NCBI RefSeq assembly: GCF_024362695.1
Contig: NC_065423.1
Coordinates: forward strand, 179,001 to 243,000
DNA from: Pectinophora gossypiella
Lineage: Eukaryota; Arthropoda; Insecta; Lepidoptera; Gelechiidae
Direction: 5' to 3'
DNA: 64,000 nt
The position numbers were made by a program, and so were the translations under genes. The number at the start of each line of letters is the position of its first letter. The stretch's first letter is position 1. Shown in pieces: positions 11,404-21,989 of the stretch. The notes under the pieces were generated by a model, which was given only the letters and a program-made list of their open reading frames with translations, was not told the origin of the DNA and did not search any database.

Positions 11404-12620
11404 ATGAAATGAAATGAAATGAAATTTTTTATTGCAATAAATGTGGTAAGTATATCGATGGAATTAAAGCTCGGCACATTTAGTCATGTTGTGACATACA
11501 ATAATAACTAAGTACTTACAGAAAGTATTGAAAAATATCACAATAACACTTATCTATATAAAAAAAAATTTTATTTATAAACTGAAAAACTCTGTTAAGC
11601 TATAAAACTGCTTCCCCTTTAACCACTTTTTGAGTTGGGATCGAAACTTTAGATGGGGTAGCTCTTTAATATGGGACGGAATGGCGTTATATGTTCTCAC
11701 ACACATAGAATGACAATTTTTATAATAAATTGTAGTTCTAGGAGTAAACTCCTGTCTTAGTTTATTTGGATTTCTAAGATTTAGCCCATGGATCTCCCCT
11801 GATGTCTTAAACAAATCTTTGTGTGTGTGTGCAAAGAGAGCCAGTTCATATATATACATTGAAGGAAGTGTCAGGATTCCTAATTTAGCAAAGAGCGGCC
11901 GACAGGGTTCATCTGGTGCTACACCACACATGGCTCTAATACATTTCTTTTGTTCTACAAACGCTTTACAAGAATCTGTACTGTTCCCCCAAATTAATAG
12001 TCCGTATTTTAGTGTAGAGTTTACATATCCGTAGTATGCAGTGAGCAAAGTTTCAGTTGAAGCTACTTTACGAAGTTTACTTAAGACAGATCTATAGCTG
12101 TTTACTTTACTACACACTTTATCTATATGAGCTTTCCAGTTACAATATTGATCAATGGTTAATCCTAAAAAAAATATTTTGTTACATTCTTGTATATTCT
12201 GTCCATTATAATTTATATTTAAGTGTTGTACTGTCTAGTTATATTTACAAAATTGAATAAAGTTAGTTTTTGTCATATTACAGGTCAAGTTATTATGTTG
12301 TAACCAATTTATTATAGAATTTAAAGTACTATTTACTTCATTTATGTAGTCACTAACGCTATTCTTTTTACTGGAAGTTATGGCGACTGAAATGTCATCA
12401 GCAAACAATGTACATTCGTTCTTAGTGATATCGGGGAGGTCATTGATAAAAAGTAAGAACAATAATGGTCCTAGGACACTGCCCTGTGGGACTCCATACG
12501 CGTTGACCATTTGTGAAGATCTATAGGAAGTCATCATATTATCGGTATTAATATTGACTATCTCAACACACTGTTTACGGTTCTGGAGATAGGAAGATAA
12601 CCATGGCTTTATAACGGCTA
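11404..12620 (-). mobile_element. Jockey-type non-LTR retrotransposon, 5'-truncated
   Basis: The element reads on the minus strand. It starts inside the RT domain near 12605..12620 and runs through the RT C-terminal region, a short untranslated region with poly-A signal-like sequence (TTTATTGCAATAAAAAA) and a (TTTCA)n tail ending near 11404. Only the last third of a normal pol ORF is present, as expected for a 5'-truncated LINE. I could not find a convincing target-site duplication; the 5' edge is uncertain by about 20 bases. Confidence 0.8.
11575..12605 (-). pseudogene. Jockey-type reverse transcriptase fragment (in-frame stop)
   Basis: Minus-strand reading frame of about 343 codons, open except for one TAG at 12235..12237. 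In the upstream part (12537..12235) the RT motif GVPQGSVLGPLLF is at residues 15-27 and the catalytic FADD at residues 45-48. Upstream codons continue as WLSSYLQNRKQCVE, typical of Jockey and CR1 RTs. After the stop comes FLGLTID, then a C-terminal region with YYGYVNSTLKYGLLIWGNS and the terminal YNAIPSHIKEL block. The enzyme would copy LINE RNA at a nicked target. Here the endonuclease, fingers and palm motif A are missing, so the copy is dead. Assignment to the Jockey/CR1 side rests on these motifs; the exact clade is not established. Confidence 0.85.
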
Positions 12621-12886
12621 TATAATAACCGTTTTAAAACTGATATTGTAGATGAATCATTTGTCGCGCCTTCAGAACAGTGGGTATCTACATATTTCAT
12701 CATTTATGGAAGTTTACTCAATACTTATAGTATAGAATAATGAATAATACTACATCTTATAAGTAATTTATTTATTTGTTTTGATTTTCACAGCTGGCGA
12801 GGTGTCTATATACTATACATCCCTTCACGGACACAGACGTGATGAGTTGTTACGTACTTATTTCCCAATATTGGTACAAAGATTTC

Positions 12887-13115
12887 TTATACAGGATATC
12901 TTAACGAATACTAACCAATACCGAGGGGTATGATTCAGGCCATGATTCTGAGTTGATATCTAGTAGAATTTTCTGTTGGAAAATTCATGAAAACTTTAAT
13001 GTTTTCAGTTACATACTTTGCGACGGAAAATTCCACTTGATATCAACTCAAAATCATGGTCTGAATCATCTCTCAAAGGATTCGTTACCTACGATATCAA
13101 TAAGATCCTGTATAA
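12887..13115. mobile_element. MITE-A, terminal-inverted-repeat element
   Basis: A 229-bp element whose two halves are imperfect inverted repeats of roughly 90-100 bp. Ends are TTATACAGGAT and ATCCTGTATAA; the inner arm contains ATGATTCAGRCCATGATT and GTTGATATC on both sides. No coding capacity. A single arm of the same family is at 29186..29283. This structure fits a non-autonomous DNA transposon. The target duplication is ambiguous, possibly the terminal TTA/TAA. Confidence 0.8.
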
Positions 13116-13305
13116 ATTGGAGACGTAGTTTTTTGTATGTTCTGTATCTCTAAGTTAACCTACCTTAGTAATAGTTCGTACAGACCTGGAGATAGACTTG
13201 CTACTTGAGACGACCGACCTCAATTCGTTGTTTGAGAGTCGAGATCTACGAAGAAGCCCCTTATCTGGTAATGTGATCTCAGCTCACAGGCTAGATAACA
13301 CCTAC

Positions 13306-13374
13306 AGTTCAAGAGTCGTTCACTCGTTGTTATTTTACTAGGGGCTAGCGACTTCTCACTTCTACTGTAGGTGT
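13306..13374. repeat. Short element with 11-bp terminal inverted repeats
   Basis: ACACCTACAGT and its inverse ACTGTAGGTGT flank about 45 bases. It could be a tiny MITE or chance. No second copy was noticed in the window. Confidence 0.4.
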
Positions 13375-13468
13375 GAGAGAGCGGAGTGAACATGGACCCA
13401 ATGATAACATTGTAACACTGTTTGTATTCGGACTGTGTCTAAGTTCCGTGCATCATTTTATCTTGTCT

Positions 13469-13479
13469 ATGTATTGCGT
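13469..13479 (+). repeat. Left target-site duplication of the RTE-type LINE
   Basis: ATGTATTGCGT occurs here and exactly at 16848..16858, immediately outside the two ends of the rearranged LINE. Confidence 0.9.
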
Positions 13480-13481
13480 TT

Positions 13482-14429
13482 TTGATGAGTCTTTTTTCCA
13501 TTGTCGTTTCTTTTTCCGTAACTGTAACGTCCTAGGACAAACTCTTCGGTGTTATTTTTGTCCCTACTTGTCCGTTGAAGTCGCCCATCACTATAATAGT
13601 TTTATTTAAATTTTGCATAGCTTCTGTTATTTTTTGGTAAAATTTATCTTTCTCAATTTCTGTAGCTAGCTCTGTTGGGGCGTAAACTTGCATTATAGAC
13701 CAAGGGTGTTTAAATCCCGGTAATTGTATGTCTAGGATTGCGATTCTGTCAGATATCCCAGTAAAACTTATGATATGAGGTTTTAAATGCTTTTTAACCA
13801 TGAATCCAACCCCATACATTCCTTGTTTTTCACCTTTGTAGTACATTATATATTCGTGATGTTCTCTTATTTCTTCTCCTATCCTTCTTGTCTCGCTCAG
13901 ACCTATGATGTCGCATTTGATATTTCTTAGTGCTTGTTCCAGTTCAATTTGATTATTTTCTCTCATTAGTGTTCTAACATTCAAAGTTGCTAAGTGTATT
14001 TTTCTTTTTCTTTTACAAGGGATATTAGAGGGGATATTACTAGAGGGTGTTGGTCTGTCAACCCCACGGGGACCAGCCGGCTTGGGGTCGTTCTGCTTCC
14101 GGTTGCTGATTTCTAATTGCTAGTTATTTTTATTTGGTGTGAGATTTATTTCCAAAGGAGTAGAAGAACATGAATTTGACCTAGACCTCATCAAATCAAA
14201 AGCATTTGTTCTGTTAGATATTTTCGTGGTAATGGTATTATTAGGTTGCTTCTTTGGTTGGGTATAGGTAAGGGGGGAGGTTGATTGTTCTCTCTTTCTC
14301 TTTTCCTTATTCTTAATGTTCTCCTTGACAACAAGTTTGTCATAATTTATGTAAGCAAGGTTTCCTTTTTCTCGCTCATCTTTAAGTTTTGGCAAAAGTA
14401 ACTTCCTCTTTTCTAGAATCTCCTTCGGA
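13482..14429 (-). pseudogene. Inverted 5' part: basic N-terminus and proximal endonuclease
   Basis: Minus-strand frame starting at the inversion junction with ILEKRKLLLPKLKDEREKGN and NYDKLVV, a lysine-rich leader of a kind I associate with RTE-like pol proteins. A TAG interrupts at 14120..14122. The frame then continues through a basic linker into the apurinic-type endonuclease: TLNVRTL, GLSETRR and GDFNGQVGT, which carry the usual N, E and D-x-N active-site residues. Two one-base changes follow. One shifts the frame just after GQVGTK and the second, in an A-run near 13492..13497, moves it back toward the frame of KRLI. Further sequence is cut at the target. Together with the plus-strand segment it covers almost a full pol protein, but split onto two strands, so it is non-functional. 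Confidence 0.85.
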
Positions 14430-16716
14430 ACTCATCAATCTCGCTTTAGAACATAACCTAAAAATCATAAATTCATTCTTTAAGAAGAAAGAATCCAAGA
14501 AATGGACATGGATCTCACCAAACGGTAAAGTAAAGAATGAAATTGATTTTATTACTACTAATTGCCCCAAGATATTTTGTGACGTGCAGGTTATAAATAA
14601 ACTGAACTTTCATACAGATCACAGAATGTTACGAGGAGCTTTATACTGCGAAGAACAAAAAACATCCAGGAAAAATATTAACCCGAGTAACAGTAATATA
14701 ACATTACCTGTACCTGATAGTATCCTCGAGAAATTGAAACAATCACTAGCAGAAATAGAAAAGTACCAAAATTTACAAGAAGAGTATACCTTTTTTGAGA
14801 AAGAAATATTAAAAATAAATAAAGTATATATGACAAAGATAGAAAAAGATAAAGTAGGACCAGAAGCCAGAAATTTAATTGAACAGAGAAACAAAATGCT
14901 AGAATACAGAAAAGAAAGACGCAAAGAGATAGCAAACATTAGCAAAGATATCTTACGCTCTATTAGACAACACAAACAGAAATCAAAATTAAACACAATA
15001 AGAGAACAAATACAGAAGACAGGTGGTATCAAAAAAGCTCTAAAACAATTAAGAGAATACACTGAATGGATTCCTAACCTAAAAACAACAAAGAATCAGA
15101 AAGAACGCCTATTGAACAAAAGACCAGAAATAAACAAAATAGCTACGGATTTTTACAAAACATTATATAGGGATACAGAAGAAACATTAATTGAAGAGAA
15201 TGATAAAAAAGAAATGAGCCCAGACGAAGACATAACCCCACATATACTACAGAGTGAAGTGAGAAAGGCCATACAAACCCAAAAAGAAGGGAAATCCCCT
15301 GGAGATGACAATATATCTAACGAATTGCTAAAAGGTACATTAGACATTATACTTAAACCGCTTACAGATATATTTAACAAAATTTTAAAGACTGAACAAA
15401 TACCATCCCAGTGGACAAAATCGACTATCGTACTATTGCACAAAAAGGGCGATAGAAATGAAATAAACAACTACAGACCCATTAGTCTAATGTCTAATTT
15501 GTATAAAGTGTTCTCTAAAGTACTATTAGGAAGACTAACTAAAAAACTTGATGAAAACCAACCGAAAGAACAAGCAGGATTTCGTACAGACTTTTCCACA
15601 ATTGATCACATACATGTAGTGACACAGGTAATAGAAAGATGTAATGAATTTAAACAGCCATACTACTTATCGTTTGTTGATTACAATAAAGCTTTTGACT
15701 CCCTAAGCCATAAATACATCTGGAGAACTTTAGAAGAACAGGGTGTAGAAAATAAATACATAAGAATAATTAGGCAGATATACAAACATAGTACCGCTAA
15801 AGTGCAACTCGAAACAATCAGAGAGGAATTCGAAATACAGAAAGGCGTACGACAAGGAGACCCGCTTTCGCCAAAGCTATTTACAGCAGTATTGGAAAAC
15901 ATATTTAGGAAAATGGTTTGGGATGGCTTTGGCATAAGCATAAATGGGAAGAACTTGAACCACCTTAGATTCGCCGACGATCTTGTTTTGTTTTCATCAG
16001 ATTCAACATCACTCCAAATTATGTTGCAGCAACTAGCATACGAAAGCAGGAAAGCCGGACTATCAATGAATGCCAGTAAAACCAAAGTAATGACGAATAT
16101 TACCAAGGAAAGAATATTAGTGGAAGAAAATGAAATAGAATACGTAGATGAATATATATATTTGGGTCACTTAATAACAGTTAAAGATCAACACTCGACA
16201 GAAATAGAGAGAAGAATTACGAATACTTGGAAACGTTACTGGTCGCTTAAAGAAGTTATGAAAAACAAGTCAATACCAATAATAGAAAAGAGCAAATTGT
16301 ATAATACATGTATCCTGCCCTGCCTCACATATGGATGTCAAACGTGGCCATCCACAACGAAAAATATAAAAAAGTTAAGAGTGTGCCAGCGCAGTATGGA
16401 ACGGAGTATGTTGAATATAAGACTAAGTGACAAATGTCGAGCTGAAAAAATCAGGAAAACTACCAAAGTTGAAGATGTAATTGTAAAAACTAGAGAGTTG
16501 AAATGGAGATGGACAGGACATATGAAGAGAACAAGGAGGGACAAATGGAATAAGGATATAACGGAATGGTATCCCAGGAACGGAAAGAGACAACGGGGAA
16601 GACCAACTAAAAGATGGGAGGACGACCTTCCCAGGATCTGGAGGAGACTAGCAAAAGATCGAGACATATGGAGGGAGCTAGAGGAGGCCTATGTCATGAG
16701 GCAACCTGACTGTTAG
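14389..16716 (+). CDS. RTE-type pol: distal endonuclease plus reverse transcriptase
   Basis: A 775-codon frame without interruption. Residues 1-14 are antisense read-through of the inverted segment and not native. Native sequence starts at LINLALEHN. Residues 39-54 (WTWISPNG.KNEIDF) and TDHR at 76-79 are the distal endonuclease motifs, with TDH in place of the common SDH. RT motifs follow: LLHKKGD and NYRPISL, motif A FVDYNKAFD with Asp 431, GVRQGDPLSPKLF, and motif C FADD at 528-531. The tail has the YGCQTW and LKWRWTGHM blocks found in this group of insect LINEs. The protein would nick DNA and copy LINE RNA in the nucleus, but the first half of the endonuclease is missing, so the copy is probably not autonomous. 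The open frame indicates a young insertion. Any start codon in use is unknown. Confidence 0.88.
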   Translation: MAKVTSSFLESPSELINLALEHNLKIINSFFKKKESKKWTWISPNGKVKNEIDFITTNCPKIFCDVQVINKLNFHTDHRMLRGALYCEEQKTSRKNINPSNSNITLPVPDSILEKLKQSLAEIEKYQNLQEEYTFFEKEILKINKVYMTKIEKDKVGPEARNLIEQRNKMLEYRKERRKEIANISKDILRSIRQHKQKSKLNTIREQIQKTGGIKKALKQLREYTEWIPNLKTTKNQKERLLNKRPEINKIATDFYKTLYRDTEETLIEENDKKEMSPDEDITPHILQSEVRKAIQTQKEGKSPGDDNISNELLKGTLDIILKPLTDIFNKILKTEQIPSQWTKSTIVLLHKKGDRNEINNYRPISLMSNLYKVFSKVLLGRLTKKLDENQPKEQAGFRTDFSTIDHIHVVTQVIERCNEFKQPYYLSFVDYNKAFDSLSHKYIWRTLEEQGVENKYIRIIRQIYKHSTAKVQLETIREEFEIQKGVRQGDPLSPKLFTAVLENIFRKMVWDGFGISINGKNLNHLRFADDLVLFSSDSTSLQIMLQQLAYESRKAGLSMNASKTKVMTNITKERILVEENEIEYVDEYIYLGHLITVKDQHSTEIERRITNTWKRYWSLKEVMKNKSIPIIEKSKLYNTCILPCLTYGCQTWPSTTKNIKKLRVCQRSMERSMLNIRLSDKCRAEKIRKTTKVEDVIVKTRELKWRWTGHMKRTRRDKWNKDITEWYPRNGKRQRGRPTKRWEDDLPRIWRRLAKDRDIWRELEEAYVMRQPDC

Positions 16717-16847
16717 GGATGCTGATTTAAGTATATAAATATTAATATAAAACTTACTAACAATTTTTTAAACGTAATAAAATCTACTACTTACTACTTT
16801 GTAACTTTTGAAGTCAGCGAATAAAGGCTATTTTCATTTTCATTTTC
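16717..16847 (+). other. 3' untranslated region and (ATTTTC)n tail of the RTE-type LINE
   Basis: About 110 bases of AT-rich sequence ending in GCGAATAAAGGCT and three to four ATTTTC units. Short tandem repeats in place of poly-A are characteristic of RTE-like LINEs. Confidence 0.8.
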
Positions 16848-16858
16848 ATGTATTGCGT
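16848..16858 (+). repeat. Right target-site duplication of the RTE-type LINE
   Basis: Exact copy of 13469..13479 directly after the ATTTTC tail. Confidence 0.9.
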
Positions 16859-19800
16859 GGTCGAAAGCACAGTCACTACTCAATCTCACTAGGGCAAAAT
16901 GTATAAATGCTACGTTGCCTGGTGTCTTCTTGGTGTTACCATGGTGTCCTAATGCGATATTCCCTTTAACTAAATTAATGAATAAAAACATATACATATT
17001 TTTATACACATTACATTTGCAACAACTTCAATGCACGGCGGGAGGTAGAACTCTCGAAACTGTTAAACGGGAAAAATCGTGTCATGACTAAGATTAGTGA
17101 TGATGTGTTCATGGTCCATCGAATTCGCTTCATCTTACAGAATGTAGCGTAATAAAAACATAGTTAATATTACTCATTTGACAATGCACTTTTCGTAAGA
17201 AGCATTCTGCACTTCCTAAACTTCTGTACGTACTTGTTAGCAAGGCGGAAAGTAGTGGTGAATATTTGCATTCATGTTGGCAAGGTTAAAACTTCGGCTG
17301 ACGTGTGGAGCCGTATAAGATTTATGAGTTCATATTAAGTACACGAAGTTTAGACTACCCACTTTCTTAGTATTTACTAGCAATATCCGACGGTAGGTAT
17401 CTTCATCCTGCATCATCATTCTGGTCATTAGATAAAAATCGGGTTAGAAATCTTTCGTTTCTTGGATATTATAATTATATTACTTCTGTGATGGATATGA
17501 TACATTCCAGTATATTAAGACCTCGACACGTATAACAAGCGAAAGCAATTTGTTTTCTATCGATAAATTATGTATAATGCTCTAACGCAATAATAATTAC
17601 AAGCGTGCCTTTTATGTCGGTAAGCGTGTATGTATGAGGTACGCGCCGACGCGCCCGGCGTGCTTGCCACCCAGTCATCGTGACTACTGCATCTGGATAT
17701 TAGTTTGGAACCTTGACAAGTTGAAACTACTCAGGCTCGCGGAGAGCGTCATTGTAAGCCGCGGCATCAATCACCGCCGCTATTAGGCGCCGATATACTT
17801 CAAATCTTTCATTACGAGCGGATATAATTAGTCACCTTTCATACTGGAGAGTCGCTTTGTGCGCACGATCATTAATTATGTTTCAATAAGCCTTAGATCG
17901 GCTGCAATCGGCCGGAATCGGTTTCAATCGGCCGCGATCGGCGATGACGTAGCAAGCGGAGTCCATGATTCTGTCCCAAATATAATTGAGTCGTCGATGG
18001 CTAAAGGTGATTGAGGCAATTTATTTTTAATATCTATAGATTTTTCCCAACGTTCCTGAAGTATTTCCGACCGAATATAATGATTGAGGATCGAATGAAT
18101 TATTACCAAATTTATATTGGAAATGGAAGGCGAGTCGATGCTCTTCTATATTTCTTTAAGGATTAAAAAGATAAAAAAGATATTTAAAGTAAAACGATTT
18201 ATTTTGGGTGTAAACAATAAATAACTTTGAGCCATAAATAAAATGTGCGAAGCTGTAAATAAAATTACTTAATCAGTTATTCGTGCGAGCCGGAGGCGTT
18301 TATATTCATCGCGTCATAAATAAAACAGAGTTTTTCGGTAATATGTTTCGGGTCAATTTGTACGAGGACGGGGATTAGATGGACAACGGATGGGGGCTGG
18401 AGTGGAGAGTGTTCGTATACAGGATGGTCACGCGAGTTGATATACATTCATAAAGCAAATCAAGTGCAAGGACGTGTCCGGTGGCGACCCCTTCGTTAGC
18501 CGGGCAGATATAAATATTGTAGTGAACTGCCAGTAGAGAGAATGACAAAGTAGTGTGGACGCAGAGTTGTGTAAATATTCACTTAATTCTTGTGCTTATG
18601 TAGAAAACCACAAGTAATTTCTTCTTCGTAACGAATATTTCTCGTGGAGTAAGGATGAGTTTCACGTACAGTTATATGTAGAAATATAAGTAGATCCAAG
18701 TTTAAAGAATGTTACATGAATGTACCTATGTATGCTAAATCATTATAGACCTGCATGGTGATTACGAGACATATCTTGGAAGTCCACAATGGCATTATGT
18801 CTTATCTAATAGATTAATGCAAGCGAATGGCAAGCTTTGGATGTTGTAACACCAATACTAAGAGGAAAAGACTTACCTGTTATTACAGACATGTGTGTAA
18901 CGCACACGTCGTTTATGACTGAGGATTTTCAAAGGCATTTGGTTTCTTTTTAGCATCGTCGCACTCGGCCCCTACACAGGCGATATTTCACGCCGCGCTG
19001 TCCCGAGGCGGCGGTCTTTTATCCCTAACATAACGTTATGAATGTTATAACGTACCAACGCTAATTTATAGAGAGCCTCCATAGCCTCCAGCTAGTATAA
19101 ATTAAAGAGACGACGCAACTGCACGACCTCGAATAAGCTCGAATATAAAGTATGTCGTCTAACAGAATCTGTACGGCAAAAATCTAGTTCAAATTCCAGA
19201 GTAAACGGATCCAAAGTGAATGGAGTCGGTGAGCTAATTTCATTGCTCCTGAACATTTTCCTCTTCATACAATCCGTGCACCACAATGAGAAATACAAAC
19301 TCTTATAAGTATATTATAATTATTATAACAAGAAGTATGGAATATCCGTATAATGACTATCTTATGCATATTAAAAACCCTAGACTCATATTGCCGCGCC
19401 GCAAACAAATCAAATAGGTCCCAACTTTGCAAAAAGTATACAACATCGATTCCCTAAATAGAAGAGGCCTAGTGTGTAGAGCACTTGATTGCTCAGCTGA
19501 TGAGGGTGAGCTAAGAGGTTCAGTGAAGGTCTGAAAGAGGGATCACTGAGTGACGCCAGTCTTTTGCGGAGGGACACGGCGCGCGGGGCCGTGACGGAGG
19601 GATCGCTTTGCTCAGATAGTCGTAAAGGTCTATATTGTTTTGGTTTAATTTTTAAAAGACTATTGTTTTTTTTTCCGGATTAAATCCGATTTTGATTTTG
19701 ATTTTTTTAAGAGTGAAAGAGACGTGAGTTTTATTTGATTTTTTTTCATACTAAATATTTGAATAGTTCGCTTATCCATTTTTTTTAAGTATGTGATAAG

Positions 19801-20325
19801 TAGGTATCCATTGCCAAATTACTGCTTGACTAAATTTTGATATAGCAAGTATTTTTTCAGCTAATCGTTTAAAGAGCGGCCGAGTGGAAGTTTCTTGCTA
19901 GCATGTAAGCGGCTTTGTGGAGAACTTGCTATGACGATTTATTTATAGCACTAAAAATTTAAAAAAATACATCAAACCTACATAATATAATAAAACTGTT
20001 TGGTGAATGGAGATTTCAGAATCACATTTTTCACTATTTTATCTCAAAAACATTTGTTCTCTATAACTTTCCTATTTAGTCGAAGGTCAGTAAGTATTGT
20101 AAAAAAAAAATATTTAGGCACCATTTTCCCAAAATGGCGGCGCCAGCGTCCAAGGAGGTGGCCAACTTAAAAATCGTAAAGAGCACGTCAAAATCTACAA
20201 AATTACAAATTTTCGAAATTCCCAGAATTCTGCCCTGGCAACTAACCTAATGACAGCCAAATGACTCGGATTATTTCTGTTTGTTTTAGAGTGATTTTAT
20301 GTATATAACCAACAAGCTCGAATCT
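16859..20325. other. Non-coding stretch, nothing recognised except one short repeat
   Basis: AT-rich, with a CpG-richer patch near 17640..17770 and another near 19580. A GATCGGC-type tandem array at 17895..17946 is listed separately. Around 19460..19530 a tRNA-like string is possible but too weak to call. No coding remnant was seen. Confidence 0.45.
17895..17946 (+). repeat. ATCGGC-type short tandem array
   Basis: Four to five diverged copies of an 11-12 base unit of the form CNNNATCGGCNG. A related array occurs on the opposite strand at 24951..24996; in both, the array is followed by GATGACG or GCTGACG-like sequence. Function unknown. Confidence 0.55.
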
Positions 20326-20825
20326 TGACTACATTGGGGTAGTCAGAGGTACAGATAAGTTGCTAAAGTCCAATCAGTTACTTGAAAAGTAATTGGTTGC
20401 ACTTAAGACCTGCAGTCGTTTCTGCAATAGACCAAAAACACCTACAAAAATATAAATGTATGAAAGTGAGAATACTATGGAAGGATAATGAATGGGAATC
20501 TGATTGTTTATGGTATGAAAGGAGGATGGTTAATGAATGGGACGTAAGGCAGTTTTTAAAAGTAAGTCTTTGGTGCGATTATCGGTCGGGTGAGAGGATT
20601 TTGGTTTTAATATAAGGTGTGTGTGTATAAAAAAGGAGTAAAGACTTTTAAAAAAATATCCGAGTTATTTCATTATCCCACATAAATTATATAATTATGA
20701 CAACTAATGGTACATAATTTCATCACTGTTTACAAATAATTCGCTGGGGTTAGTGACTGAACTTTTGATCTTTGATTGTACATCCACCGAAAGATGAACT
20801 TAGCACCCACGCCTCACCGTGCCTC
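20326..20825 (+). repeat. REP-V copy interrupted by about 430 bp
   Basis: The REP-V start (ATTGGGGTAGTCAGAGGTAC) is at 20334..20354. The continuation (GTACATCCACCGAAAGATGA and ACGCCTCACCG) is at 20788..20818. In other copies these parts are contiguous. The intervening 20355..20787 is therefore an insertion, with GTAC present at both edges. The inserted part contains a 77-codon plus-strand frame (20382..20615) with no recognised motif and a short palindrome near 20372..20396. Confidence 0.55.
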
Positions 20826-21989
20826 ATGTGCAGAACACGAGTACTACAAGAAATAACAATGATGTTTGTAACAATAGAGATGTATATGACAATAATGTAA
20901 ATATTGGTAAGATTGATGCCGGCGGTGGCGTATCATCCCGCAATCTGCATAACGTGGAGCGTAAACAGTCTATGTACATCCTGGTAATATCCAACAGTAT
21001 CCACAATATCCACATTACATAACACATTAATCCGTATTGGAATACACAGAGCCACAGACGGCTGGAGAGAACAAACAGCAACAATAAGGTATTATGGTCC
21101 TGAAGATGTCACCACTGCCAAATTCATTCACATCGCTGTAAGTATTTTTAGTTATATATGGAATTATAATCACTATCACAGAACAGAGACGGTCGACCTT
21201 TATTTCGTTAACTTGGAAAATTGTGATTTCATCTTCAGGGTCGATAAGCGGACTCCATGAGAAACATGATAACGCTAGAGAGATGACCAAAATCCAGTGA
21301 AATTACGTGTCGATTTTTTCTTATATGAACATCATCAGTATAATGTAAAGGTAGCATGATGTATTCTAGTGATTCATTGCTCTGCTTACCCTAATAGAAA
21401 TAATGATCATGAATTAGGTCTATCAGTTCGTATAAATACCATATAGGTACTAGAAAACCTAGCACGATAAGTATGTCAGGATCGAAGCATATGCGCAATT
21501 CCATAGTATCTGCCTACCCCAGCGGGAAATAGGCGTGCGTTTATATAGGCGTTTTTATGTAGAAGTTTAAATTTGAACCCGTTTGATCGCATTACAGCCC
21601 TGTCCTACGATATATTTCACTTACCACCTACGTCTGGGACACGTGATATATTGCTATCTTTCAGTTAAATGTATTATATTATCTGAGACATAACGCGTAA
21701 CAATATGAGCTTGTGTTTCTGAATAAATAATAACAACATCCTCCAATGGAAAGTGAATTATATATCCAAAATTGTTCGTATACAGAAAACAGTGTGCGTA
21801 GTATTTTGTGATATTTTTCCAAAGGTTGTTGAAGGGTATCCAAAAGGACCCGGAGAGTTAAACAAGTTTTCAAACAACCCGGGGCTGGTATACCGTTAGC
21901 GGGCCGCGGTCCCAGTGGAGCGGATAAAGGAGGTAGGTATCCATTACTTCGAAATATCATATGAGCTGATGCAATAATAGGTTTTTTTT
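20826..21989. other. Non-coding stretch, nothing recognised
   Basis: Mixed AT-rich sequence. A stretch around 21880..21900 shares CCGGGGCTGGTATACC with 2437..2452, which may mark another old repeat. No coding remnant or RNA gene was seen. Confidence 0.4.

Larger units (their letters stand above)
13480..16847 (+). mobile_element. RTE-type LINE with 5' inversion (twin-primed insertion)
   Basis: The element consists of an inverted 5' segment (13482..14429, coding on minus) joined to a sense 3' segment (14430..16847, coding on plus). The plus segment begins with ACTCATCAA, and the distal end of the inverted segment carries the same string (reverse complement at 13482..13491). The two pieces therefore break at the same point of the source element with no loss. 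The 3' end is AATAAAGGC followed by an (ATTTTC)n repeat rather than poly-A, as in RTE-like LINEs. An exact 11-bp target duplication flanks the whole. This is the geometry produced when a second target end primes inside the RNA during target-primed reverse transcription. Confidence 0.9.

Noticed and set aside
11400..12620. Target-site duplication for the Jockey-type LINE
   Set aside because: No convincing direct repeat found on both sides; candidate strings of 5-7 bases fit chance.
14382..14570. 62-codon minus-strand frame upstream of the inverted LINE part
   Set aside because: Antisense read-through across the inversion joint; a different minus frame carries the real N-terminal similarity.
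20819..21022. 67-codon asparagine-rich frame as an exon
   Set aside because: Composition is explained by AAT/AAC-rich DNA; no splice sites or similarity.
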